64,000 bases of DNA from Lepisosteus oculatus (taxonomy: Eukaryota; Chordata; Actinopteri; Semionotiformes; Lepisosteidae), in NCBI RefSeq assembly GCF_040954835.1, contig NC_090714.1, forward strand, positions 2,468,501 through 2,532,500, read 5' to 3'. Position numbers and translations under genes: made by a program. The notes under the pieces were generated by a model, which saw nothing but the letters and a program-made list of their open reading frames with translations, was not told the origin of the DNA and made no database searches. Below are positions 1-12,022 of the stretch, in pieces. Numbering within the stretch: the stretch's first letter is position 1; each line of letters starts with the position of its first letter.

Positions 1-222
1 GGAGTGTGCATGTTGGTTTCCTTCCAGTGCTCCAGGTTCCTCCCACAGTCCAAAGACATGCTGGTAGGTGAATTAGCTTCTGTTCAGAATTGGCTCTGGT
101 GTGAGAGTGTGTGTGTCCTGTCCAGGATGTGTCCCGCCTAGTACCCATTGCTTACTAGGATAGGCTCTGGCGCTCCCTTGTGACCTTGAATTGGAGGAAG
201 TGGTTCGAATCGGTTGGATGGG
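1..222 (+). mobile_element. SINE family A copy (cut by the window start)
   Basis: The 3-prime two thirds of a family repeated nine times here. It contains TCCCACAGTCCAAAGACATG, a GTGTGT tract, TGTCCAGGATGTGTCCCGCC and an end like TTGGAGGAAGTGGTTCGAA. Complete copies begin with tRNA-like promoter boxes. Confidence 0.75.
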
Positions 223-3200
223 TAAAATTATATTTTTTAAACCTATTGACTGGCGTCCCAAGTTCCTATCACATTTGCTGAAGTACTGTGAAGCTTTCTT
301 AGATAGCCCTGGTGTCAATTAAAAAACAAAATTCCTCTGCCCAGTATTCAGAATTAAATTCAGTGATGATCTGCTGATGTACTGTTGCATTGCATTTGCT
401 GGGGAATATTTATTTTAAATAATGACACCTGCATTGAACTTTCCAGGGTCCATATAAGATCTGGGGGATTTTTACAACAATTACTGCTCCAGAGAGAATA
501 AGCACAGTGTGCTTAATCTAGACATCCGTCAAGTCTGAACTACCCTACTGTTTTCTTATTACTTCCAATCGGCGTGGAAAAAGCTCTTAAACACATATGT
601 TAAAAAAGGTGCACGGGGGTGGGGGGGGTTTTGAGCAGCTACTCTTTTTCCGTGACTTATCTGTGTGGCTTCCATTTTGAAAAGCTTGCCAAGTGTAAGG
701 CCTGGGAAACGCGACTTTGAAGGGTCTCCAGAGTCCCTGCTGCCTTGATCAGACCCCCCCCCAGCGGGATGAGGACATGTGGTGGCCACAGCCTTTGTGC
801 CGTCTTTGCTCGACCCCTCCTCCCACACTTTGCACCGGGGCTCCGATGGAAACCTGGAGCGGGGCCCAGAACTGCCATCAGGAAGCAGACCTCCGCTCGC
901 CGACAGCACTGAAGACCTGAAGGAAGAGCCGGGGTGCAGCCAGGGGAGCCGACATGGAGAGCTGCAGAACTGGACCCACGCCCACGAATACACATCCACG
1001 CCACCTGGAGCGTTCAGACCTGCATGGGGTTCGCCGCAAGTACGTCGAGTCAAGGAATTATTGTGCAATTTCGCCCAAAACAAATCATGACATGAGTCAT
1101 CTGTTTCTTGACATAGAAAAGGCCCTGGCATGTCAAACTGTGACAATATAGAAGTGTATTTCTGTCCTGTTATCCTGTTTAAGAATAACTAGAAAAAACT
1201 ATGGATACACAACTACAGTATTCTTATACAGTACAGTATAGTTACATTGAGAGGACAGCTGTTAAAGGGTTTAAAAACACTTTTCATATTAAGATGCACT
1301 TTTATAAAAATCTGTTAATTTCTCCTCAGTTACACAAGACAACAGAAGAGAGAACATTCGTTCTGGCTGGCTTCTCTATGTGATACACCACCACAGGTAA
1401 ACAGAAATGAAGTAGGACTAATTTGTTTAAAAGTCTCAGCAAGTGTCTGGATAAATTTACTGGCATCCTGTCCAGGGGTAGGCACTGCTAGGGCTAAAGC
1501 ACACACAAGAATGATACAGGAAACTGAATTAATTAACTCAAAACTTAATTATTAGAATATCAATAACATCCTAAGATCAACTAGGATATTTACTGTTATT
1601 TAACTACAGGCTGCCACAATAGGAAACTTGTCTAAATCTAAGCACTTCCAAGTTAAGTTTAGTACTGTACTGTCAGTATACTCAATAACAGTTACCATCA
1701 GCAGGATATCTGCAAAAAAACACAAAAACAAAAAAAAATGTTTCCACTTATGCTTTCTTCTCGGCAGTGTGTGTTTAACTATACCTGCCACAGCGTCATG
1801 CACTGAAGCATACAGAAGATATTGCCTCTGCCCTTACTTGTATGGTGGAAACCACAGGTCTTTGAAATTATCCAGTGTCTCTTGTTTATGTTGCCAGCAC
1901 CCTCTTTGCTAAAGAAAAACATCTGTAACCCCCTCTTTGAATTTCTTCCTATAACAATTATAACAATAAATGCCCTTCTGGTTCTGATCTGGCATTTTAA
2001 TAAAGACCCCTGTGTCCATCAGCACTTTAAGTAACGAAGCATCTTCTCTATCAGCCCTTGTTGGGGACTAAAAAAAGGTTTCTTGGGCTGTGGAGAATAT
2101 ACAACCATATAGGCAACATCCATACAAACAACCAACATGCACATGGTCCTTCCTGATTGAAGTCAAAATGGATATTTGTACTTTCGCTGAAGATCGAACT
2201 TTTCCCTACTTAAGGAGCGACATATAATTTATCTCCATGTCTATAAGATTACATCTGGTTTCCTGAACTGTTTTTCATTTTTAATGTTTAAAAAATGCCT
2301 CATACTAAACAGCTTCATTAGTAACAGCCCGGTTACTACAGGACAGGAGAGGAGGGATGAGGGTCACAGACTTTGCCCTGAAACGATGTAGCTCTAACAC
2401 TGCAAGCTTATTGCAGCTGGAAAGTCACAGGAGTCACTGCTGCATGGTCTTGGGAAGCCAAGGATAAGCTTACTGGTTCAAGGTCACCAATCCCAGGAAA
2501 CTCTGCACCACCTGTTCCTGTTTGTATACTTCCTTTGCCTCTTTATAACCTAACATTACCAAAGACAGGAGGAAAAGCAAGAGCCAAGATAAGCCAGTGT
2601 TCATGTCAACAAAACATAAATCCTTGTTGTTTTTCAGTCTTGAGAATCTGCCATAGCAGATACAAATCATAACAGACAATGTTTATTGTGTGGCTGTCCA
2701 GAACTTGTTTCATTTATCGGGGTGAGTTATTTCATTGCTAAAACACAGGGTCATGTGGGCTGTAAAATGAAATGAAGATGGCATAATTACAAGAAAAAGA
2801 ATGCAACAGTTAAGAGCTTGAAGTGAAAACAACAACTGCAGATGCTTCCTGTAAGCCCTTTCCATTGAACTCCTTGGACCTTTGCAAATCCTATAAAATC
2901 AGGTGGAAAAACATACTTTCACGTGGAAATTCTGATATGCTTCCCGAGTGCTAACTAGACATCCACAGTCCTTATTCCTGAATTCCAGAGCTCTTTCGTT
3001 CACTTGTTTTGAACACCATGCCCAGGTGGAAAGTATCCTGAGGTCCCCTTTTCTGAATTCAATTCAGTAACACGTTTTTTTATCACTTTCTCAAGGAAAC
3101 TGAGAAGGGAACAAATGATTTTTGTCTCCTGACAAGAGAGTCTGTATCACATGACAGTTCGCTGAATTGTTTCTTTTCTCTGGAGCTACCGGACTGAAGT

Positions 3201-4832
3201 GGGCAAACAGAGAAACCTTAAGGATACAGGATACAGGCACAGTGTTCTCAATCTCTCAGAAACAGTGCTTCAAACTTTAAATGGGTTTAATAAGCAACTG
3301 TACAGCAGGTTAGAAATTCTTACTGGAGTCATAACTAAAAAAAAAAGAAGCAAAATAAATAACTTCTCAATACAAATGTGATGATAAACAATCAATTCAC
3401 CACAGCTTTTAATTTGTGACCTCTCAACGAGGCTAGTAGAAATAAAAAATATGCATGTGTGCTGTACTTAATGCATTGAGATCCTGGGTTCAAAATGCTA
3501 ATGATATAACTCCAAAATACTAAGACCTATTCCTAATCCCCAGCTTGATGGAAGAGTGTGGGTTGAAGGGCAACTTCATCATCACTTGTCAGAAAAATGA
3601 AGCAGCTATGGACCGACAGTAAGACAGGATAAAGATGGAAAAAGAGTTTACTCTTTAACAGTTCTCAACGAGTCCAAATGTGATTTTTTTTATTTTATTT
3701 TATGTGCTATGTGGTCATCCCAAAGAGTGTTTAATTTTAAGACAGTTAACAACAGAGGCCTACAGTAGCTATGTTCTAAAAAATAATCAAGACTCCTCTC
3801 CATGAGTTATTTTATTTTTTTGCAGTATTGTAGACACATTAAATGTCACAGGATTTGTTGAAACCTTACTTCTTACAAATATATGGGAAATGGAATAACT
3901 GAAGATGCAGAATGCCAGTATTTATTTCTACAAGTGGAAGTTTTTCAGAATCGTATGGCATAACATCCAGAGTCTCTCTTAATACAGGTCATCATGTACA
4001 GTAATACATTTACAGCTCTAACAGAAAGCTTTTCACCCTTCATCCAGTGCCCAATTACTGCCAGCTTTAAAACAAGCAATAACAGAAAACTGTCTTTCAC
4101 CTTTTTTTCAGTTAATGGGAGCTCAATTAACAGCAAATCTTGTTTTTTCTAATTTAATGATAATTAATTTAATGTATCCTTTTATTGGACTGTTAACAAA
4201 ACTTATAAAGTGTAACTTTTGATATGTTCTGCTCTTTTGAATGTATAAAAGTAATGACAAACAAATGATGTTAATTAAATAAAGAATAACATTCACATGA
4301 AATAAATTTAAAGTTATGATGTCTAAATCAGTGCTTCGTCTGTTGCCAAAATTTGGCAGAATCTTTGAGGTTTGTCTTAAATTCAAATGAACATTTTTCT
4401 ACACTAGCTCTCCAGTCTGGCTGTCCATTTAAATAAAATTCCTAACATAATGTCACCGGGATATTCCGAAACATAATGTTTATCAGGTGATAAACAGCTC
4501 TTGCTTGGGTTTCTCAGATTTTGCTCAAGGTGGCTCTTAATAAGCTGTGCTTGTCTACTCCTTGCCTACTGGGCTAAGCTAATCTTCCTAAGCAGAACTT
4601 TCTCAGGCCATAAACAAGCCTGTGCATGCCAGTTACTGAGGTCTTCACTGGCTTCGCTTGCGTGTGGAAACCGAGAACAGCACAGCGGTCTTTAAACGAC
4701 GCTCACTGAAGCTGTGTGATTCTGACAGTGCCACTCACATCAATTTACATCACATGAAAGTAATAAACACCCATACTGCCAAAAGATTTAGAAGAGGCTC
4801 ATTGTTACTCAGATTACATCATACAAAAAGAC

Positions 4833-4910
4833 AAGTAATAGGTTTTTTTCCATGCTGAAAAGAGAAGAAAGGAAACACAAAGTTTCGCCTGTGGAGCCTT
4901 CTTCAGGTGT
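4833..4910 (-). repeat. Single copy of the fold-back/hammerhead-like repeat unit
   Basis: On the minus strand: ACACCTGAAGAAGGCTCCAC, GGCGAAACTTTGTG, TTTCTTCTCTTTTCAGCATG and CCTATTACTT. It matches one arm of the 42.5 kb element with a few changes, so this is a dispersed family. Confidence 0.75.
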
Positions 4911-6739
4911 AATAATACTTACACCCAAAATCATTCAACAGCTACATTTGATAATGTAGCCCACTGTAATTACACAAAGGTCCATGATTACAAAATAAAC
5001 AGTAAGCTTGACAATAATGTGGTTCAAAATGCTTTCAATGCTACAAAGACTACATTTCCATTGAAAACACTCAACATGATTATCAAATCACACCGAACGA
5101 TATTGTAATGATAAACTGTAACATAAGTACCCCATGTACAGTAGGTCCTAACTGATTACGCTGGCTTTGCCAGTGAGTGGGTAACCAATTGTCTTGCCCC
5201 AACCGGTCAGGAGGCCAAGGACAGCAGCTCATTCCCCAAAGCATTCTGGGGAATGTGGTCCAGACAAGAATCTCCATTATTTCTGGACTTAACTGCCCTC
5301 TCACGGCCACGTCAAGTTTGAAGACAACCCTGACATGTCATACCTGCATGTACAACTGCATCTGATCATGGGGAATACATTAGCATGAAATGAACTCTCT
5401 TTTCAAGTCTGAAGTGCTGTTTCTCTCTGCTAGACATGTGAGCATCCAGACAAATCCAGCCACCCCAGGGCAGAACGGAATGATGTGTGAACGTCATAAC
5501 AAAAAGTACATGCATGGGCTGAGAAACAGGTCGTGACGTCATCACAAGACCGACGAAGCTAACATGAAGCGGACAAGCAGGACTGACGACTGTGGAGACC
5601 AAGACATAGTGGGAGGAGTCCCCAGAGAAGAAGACTGCAGACTAGCGAGATGAAATCAAGATGTTTTTCTGGAACAATCAGAGTGAGTGATGATCAGGGG
5701 AAGACTCATGGGAATGTCTTCACACAGCGCTGGAGAAGACGAGGGTTATATATATATACATGATACTATTACACAAAAGAGCCGGCTCACACGCACACAC
5801 GTTCAACAGGTACACGTATTTGTGGCTGCACACAGGCAGATGAAATTGAATCTGGTCTCTGAATTATTAAACCAGGTTCCACGGACATCTGGCACGTGAA
5901 CATTCTTGACGGCATAAAGCCCAAGATTTTATTATCCCCGATCCCGGCACCGCATTAATGTGCACCACTGTAAAAGCAGTGAGAAGTGCTGGAAGGCAGA
6001 AAACTCGGAAACGTTCTCAAATATTGGACAACGCATTCTCCCTCTCTACCACAATGAAAATTAGAACTACAAACTGCACATGTAAAACTGAAATCACATT
6101 TCCTTACTTTCTATACTTGGGCAAAGGCATTAGCGAAGAACATCCTTTTAAAACAGAACCTCTGTTCGTAAGGACATATGCCAAAGCTCTCATTTGGCTG
6201 AAGTATTGAAACTGTGTTGGATCGACCATTTCTGCTTCTTTTCTGAAATAAAACTACATCAGACTGGACGCTCTCTGAAGCTAAATGGATTTGTAGTCAC
6301 TGTGATATGTCAGTTGACCATTACCATTTAATACATAACAGGGACTGGAAAGATTGAAAAGCAACAGACATCTTTTCTGTATTACAAAATGCATTTCAGA
6401 AACAATTTATTGACCATAGGTACAGTATAAGGCACTAACATGACTTTAAAAAAATCAAACCTGCTTATATTAGAAAACCAGTGAAACCAGACTACCTAGT
6501 TTTCCTTCAAGTCGCTCTTCACATTAATTCAGCTTGTCAAGACAGCATTGTGTGTAGCAAACCACTCCCTCAGACTAAGTGGGTCGCTCAAGGTGCTGAG
6601 AAAAAAGAATGGGGACGTTCAGTACAGGCGTGTTTCCAGTGAAAGAATAACTCTTTTGTCAGAAGCCATGCCAGGATGGTCACAGTGAGCAATGCCATTT
6701 TTTTCAATCAGGTGTAGAAGTCATACCCTTAGTGTTTAT

Positions 6740-7043
6740 ATAATAATAATAATAATTGCTTACACTTATATAGTGCTTTTCTGGACATTCCACTCAAAGC
6801 GCTTTACAGGTAATGGGGACTCCCCTCCACCACCACCAGTGTGTAGCCCCACCTGGATGATGCGACGGCAGCCATAGTGCGCCAGTACACTCCCCACACA
6901 CCAGCTATTAGTGGGGAGGAGAATAGAGTAATGAAACCAATTCATAGATGGGGATTATTAGGAGGCCATGATTAGTAAGGGCCAATGGGGAATTTGGCCA
7001 GGACGCCGGGGTTACACCCCTACTCTTTTCGAGAAACGCCCTG
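6740..7043 (-). mobile_element. L2/V-SINE-type 3-prime tail repeat (family B), longest copy
   Basis: Plus strand: (TAA)n, TATAGTGCTTTTCTGGACAT, CTCAAAGCGCTTTACAGG, a CCACCACCA run, GATGATGCGACGGCAGCC and CGAGAAACGCCCTG. Read on the minus strand it ends in AAAGCGCTATATAAGTG-like sequence plus (ATT)n, the tail style of L2 LINEs and V-SINEs. The family assignment is inferred from this tail. Confidence 0.7.
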
Positions 7044-8643
7044 TGACATTAAGTGACATTAATATAATAGTGACATTAAGACTCCACAAGAGCAGGTACT
7101 GTATGTTAACCTAAATTAAATGCAAAGCTGGTGATGCCTAAACTCTTTGGTACCTGATTCTTACATTTCAGATCCCCTGAGGTCTAGCTGTTGTGTGGTG
7201 TAGCGTTCTGAGACCAAGTGGCATCTGTGGTCTACCATATACAATCATTCTGTAAGTTGTAATTTTTGCTTGGGCAGGGGAATTTTACTGAAAGTCTTTG
7301 GGAGCCTTAGCTGTGAAAAAAAGTACTCTGTACTTCTCAGACTATGTCAGCAAGTTGAACAATTGGAACAGAGACCTGTAAGTCTTTAACATTTCAATTC
7401 GGAGCAGTAGTGTCTGAAAGCACGAAATCAGAACACTATCACAAACCACAAGCCACTCCTTCAGAAATCGAGCTGTCCTGTTTGAATACTTTCTGATTGC
7501 ATGCCTGTTACATAATGGTTAACCTGCTAATCAGTGAATATTATTCCAGGGGAAAATGATTTACCAATTCATTTCAGTTACATTGGATTTTGCTTGCTAT
7601 AGATATAACTTTTTTTTTAGAGTTTTTAATTATTTTTGTCTTCCATAAAATTAGTAGACCAATAGTTTTAAAGAGTTGCTCAGCTCTCTTTTTTAAGGTT
7701 AAAAATAACATCGTCATCAACTTCTGCAGTTTATCATAAGATCCACATTCATATACATTTTAATTCATAATTCACACTGCTTTCCTCTAATACTGGAGAG
7801 AGACATTACATTTAAAATAATGTAATTTTAAAGTAATTTTGTTTACAAAATGTAACTACAGAAATCTGTTCTGAAAGCCTGATGATGAGCTAATTTGTTT
7901 AAAAGAGTTCCTTTGTACTACTCCCAGTCTCATTTGAGGTTTTAATGACACTCCTGTGATTTCTATTCTATAAACTACACAGTTCCCACTTTTTAAAATT
8001 CAAAGCACAGCACACTGGAAAAGTCCTGGAAACTTGTCAGTGGGAACTGGCACGGACTGCCCTGAAAGGAAAAAGGAACCATATTGAATTTATTTACATG
8101 AAAGAGAGAATCTCCAATGTAATGCCAGCCAGTTTAAAATACACATTTTAAAAAAAACTTGTTTTAAACAAACAAGAAATTGCTCTTAAATTCCCTTAAC
8201 CCTCCTTATGCTCTAATCAGCCAGAATTTTGCCCAACACTCTTGATGCGTAAGATTGACATGCCTGCAGTCCAAGGTTTCACTAATCCTTAAAAAACACT
8301 CAAATCCAATTGTAGGTTCACAATTATTTGGCAATCTACCTTATTTGGTTGCTGGTATCTAATGAATCTAAGGTTTGTGTTAAATTGTTATTTCTGAAAA
8401 TATCCAATGGGTTCACTCTGTCAGTGCCTTGGAGGTTTCAGATCTTGCCTGCTTGTGTTGTCCTCTATTCAAGACTAAAAATATTTGGTTCTTTCAGATT
8501 TTCAGTGTAGGATCTTCCTTTTTGTTCACGAATGTTTTGTTCTGGTTATTTGGCAGAACTGAACTTTAAAACGAATGTAAAGCCTTTTGAATTTTCCTTT
8601 GCTCCTTTTACAGTGATTGTTTATCCTCTTAATTTCACTTTCA

Positions 8644-8760
8644 CTAGAATTTATGAGAGAGATTATGAACTATGCCAGAATAAAAATCATTAATATAAAC
8701 GGGGAAAAACATTGGTCCTAATAGACATTCCGTGGTACTCTGTATTATATCATCCCAATG
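8644..8760 (-). mobile_element. Decayed LINE reverse transcriptase fragment
   Basis: The minus-strand translation LLGPMFFPVYINDFYSGI matches the common non-LTR motif GPLLFLxYINDL of the reverse transcriptase palm. The preceding GVPQG motif is degraded. The open frame extends to 8892 but is not recognisable there. Dead remnant. Confidence 0.55.
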
Positions 8761-9274
8761 GGAGCATTCAAACCTGATTTGTGCTCCATTTTCTATGTAT
8801 TCTCTACTTCTCAACCCAAATACTGTACATACCTTATCTTGAATGTCCACTGCCTGCAAATTGAGAGTTAATCTTTTATGAAACCCTGTCAAAAGCCTGC
8901 TATCGTAAACTCCGTGTGTGTCTACTAACAGTGTGTTGACTATCCAAGGAAGCCAGGTTAGTTAAGGAAGAGCTACCTTTTCTAACAGGATGCTAACCGT
9001 TCCTATGATCTCTTTCCATATGTGTTAGGCTCTAATCTAGTTCTTATAATTGTTTCCATATCCAGACTACAATTATTTCCTTTTTATTAATAGCCACTAC
9101 GTTAGCACTTTTACAGTCAATAAGCATTATCCTTGTCTGCTGCAAAAGTTTTGGTAACTGCCAATTACCATCTCACGTTTGTTTTTAAAAGAGAGAATGA
9201 CATTAGATCCTATAAGTTTATCTTAAGTGACTCCAGTTCCTGTACCATTGTGTTCTTGAATGCTGCTTCTAATT

Positions 9275-9410
9275 AAGATAAGATAAGATAAGATAAGATC
9301 ACTTTATTAGCCCTTTACAATTTCTCGCATTAGGAATTTGTCTCTTTGCATACCCCAGCTTGCTCTCCATGAGACACACAGACACACAGATAGAGAGAGA
9401 GAAGATTTGA
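9275..9410 (-). mobile_element. Retroelement 3-prime end with pentanucleotide tail (AAGAT)5
   Basis: Five AAGAT units followed by CACTTTATTAGCCCTTTACA and a short conserved-looking body. On the minus strand this reads as a 3-prime end followed by a (TTATC)n-type tail. A single copy in the window, so the family is not proven. Confidence 0.45.
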
Positions 9411-10696
9411 TCTAGAACTTTGTGTTTCCCCAGCCTGAGGAGTGCTGTTGATGTCTTCATGGGTAAATACCAAGGAAGTAAGGGTTACATTTTCATTTAA
9501 TACATTAATTTCCCGTGCCATTGTCATGGTAGGGTTTATCAAAGAAAAAAGGACTTCTCTAGATTTTACCCTGTACTTGCTTTTACCGATTTGCATTTGT
9601 TTTTTATTTCAAACAAATACTATAACAAATACTATGAAAATATAAAAAACTGAGAACTTGGTACCCAAAAAACTGAAGCTCCAACAAGATGTGTGCTGTA
9701 CACTATACAGTAAGTAACAGGCGAGCCTTACTACTCCAGTATTCATACACCACTCTTGTTTTGCGAATATTAAATGTCCCGAGGGATGTCTGTTGGATCA
9801 GTACGCTGCCTTCTCCCATGTATCCTCCCATTCCCTCTGGTATTACTTCTGTCATGAGCTGCATTGATCCATCCCAGTTAAGCAGCTGTATTTCATACCT
9901 CCATGTTTTACTACAGGTCCTGCTGCAATGGGACATAATAAGAGGTACCCACAACATAAAACAACCTGGGCTTAAATTCAGCTCTCTACAATAACATCCC
10001 ACACGCAAAGCAACTCTTTTACTCCCTGTGTGGGAGAGTATGGGGCTGTAGCTCTCATTACCAGGTTCAGTAAAGGTCAACAAAAGGATCTCATTATAGA
10101 GAATAAACAGGACCTGTTGCCTAGTGTTAATATTGGCTTCAGGAGCGAGGTTAGTCTAAGCGTGTTTTGAATTGTCTTGCCATCGGGTCCAAACAGTTTA
10201 GATTGCTGGCCTGGGCTTGCCTGTCTGTACAAACAATGCAAATGCTAAACAAAGGACTGATTACATATACGTCGTAATTAGCTTGTATTTTAGAAAAGAA
10301 GCTAAATTCCAAGTTGCTGTTGTTATAAGTCATATGTATATGCACAACTCAAAGGTTACAAATGCCCATGGAAAAAAGCAAAATATAACATAAAGGAGTA
10401 CAGCTACAGAACACCATTTTATTTACCATTACCATTATATAAGGTACAGTACTCAGTACAGTACAGTATGTGATGCTAAAGTGATTTAAAATCACAGTAC
10501 ATATATACTTTATACATGTGTAATGAATGATGGAAGAAATACAAGTAGGAAAAGAGAAGATTTTCATCTTTTTGTGAAATGCAAGAGTTCTGTGTCTGGG
10601 TATAACCTTTGTATTTATTCTCAGAGAGCCGATGCCCTTTGAAGGCACTAATAAAAAGAAAATAACCGACTCAAACCTTCTCCGTTTCCAAAAGCA

Positions 10697-10822
10697 TTAA
10701 TAATAATAATTAATAATTGCTTATACTTATATAGTGCTTTTTCTGGACACTCCACTCAAAGCGCTTTACAGGTAATGGGGACTCCCCTCCACCACCACCA
10801 ATGTGCAGCATCCACCTGGATT
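10697..10822 (-). mobile_element. Family B tail, short copy
   Basis: Only the last about 125 bases: (AAT)n, TATAGTGCTTTTTCTGGACA, CTCAAAGCGCTTTACAGG, CCACCACCA, GCATCCACCTGGAT. 5-prime truncation is typical of target-primed reverse transcription. Confidence 0.75.
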
Positions 10823-11810
10823 AATTAACGGATTAACCATTAATTGGGGGAATTTAAATTTGGTCTTAGTAAAAGGCTTCCCTTGCAAGTCAAAATCTTT
10901 TCAATTTAAGAAAATCCTTCATGAATTCTTGAAAACCATCACAGTGGAGGGGATGACTTCCTGGTCGCAGCTATTATGTAGAGCATCTGTTCAGAATAAA
11001 CAATCATATTGTACATTATAAGTGCAAAAATTTAAATAAAGAAGCTTATTTAAAAGTATGCGTAAACTAGGTGGATCAAACTACATTTGTAAGGAGGATC
11101 TACAGAAAATATATACATATACAGTATGTTAACAATAATGAACCTAGAAGAATACACAGGACAACGGGAACTATCATTTTTTTACTTTTATTTGAGGACC
11201 TACTGCAGGTCCTGCTCAGTATTAGCCCATCGTGGCGTAACACACTGTACTGGAAATGCTGCATTAAATTCATCATCCAACTGTTCCAGTGACTCTGGAC
11301 CTCGGCCACCAGCAAAGTGATCCAACACTACCTGGGGCCACACAGCCCAACTGCTGTGCAGTTCATCTTCCTTCGTAGCACCCCTTCCAACCATATAACC
11401 ATATGGCAAATCGTTCCCCAAGGTAATCCAGTTCATCCTGCTTATTTTCATTCCTTCTTCGTTTGTCTGTTTTTCAGTTTAAGTGCAAGAAGTACACAGG
11501 GTTGTAAAAGCCACACAAACACTGAAACGGTTCTCCCACTGAAATGCAAAGCAGAATCTAGCGCAATTAGCAAGGGGGAAACAAGACATCAGGCTAGTAG
11601 TAACCTTCAACATACCAAATATGATCAGGCTGCAAACCCTGAGAGACAACTATTTACACAATTAACAGCAATTTACACAAGAGGGTGTATGTAAGTTAAA
11701 GGGATTTGTTTCTAGTTTTACAGCCATACAAAGATGTTCTTCCCAGCTTGTATATAATACCTACAGGAGAGATATTAACTGTTCCATGAGCTCACCTTTC
11801 ACAAAGCATT

Positions 11811-12022
11811 ATCCATCCATATTTAACTGCTTTATCCAATTCAGGGTCATCTGGAAGCCAGAGCCCTTCCCAGCAAGCAATGGGCACAAGACAGGATACA
11901 CCCTGGACAGGACACCAGTCCATTGCAAGACAGACAGTGATACAAACAGGCTTACACGCACACCAGGGCGAGTTTCCTCACAGGCCGATTAACCTACCAG
12001 CATCTTTGTACTGTGGGAGGAA
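11811..12022 (-). mobile_element. SINE family A copy, 5-prime truncated
   Basis: Reads in reverse from ATCCATCCAT, through CAAGCAATGGGCACAAGACA and CCCTGGACAGGACACCAGTC, to CTACCAGCATCTTTG. The tRNA-like head is missing. Confidence 0.8.

Noticed and set aside
9703..10083. 126-residue minus-strand open frame
   Set aside because: I could not link it to any family or splice sites; left unannotated, although a protein search would be worthwhile.
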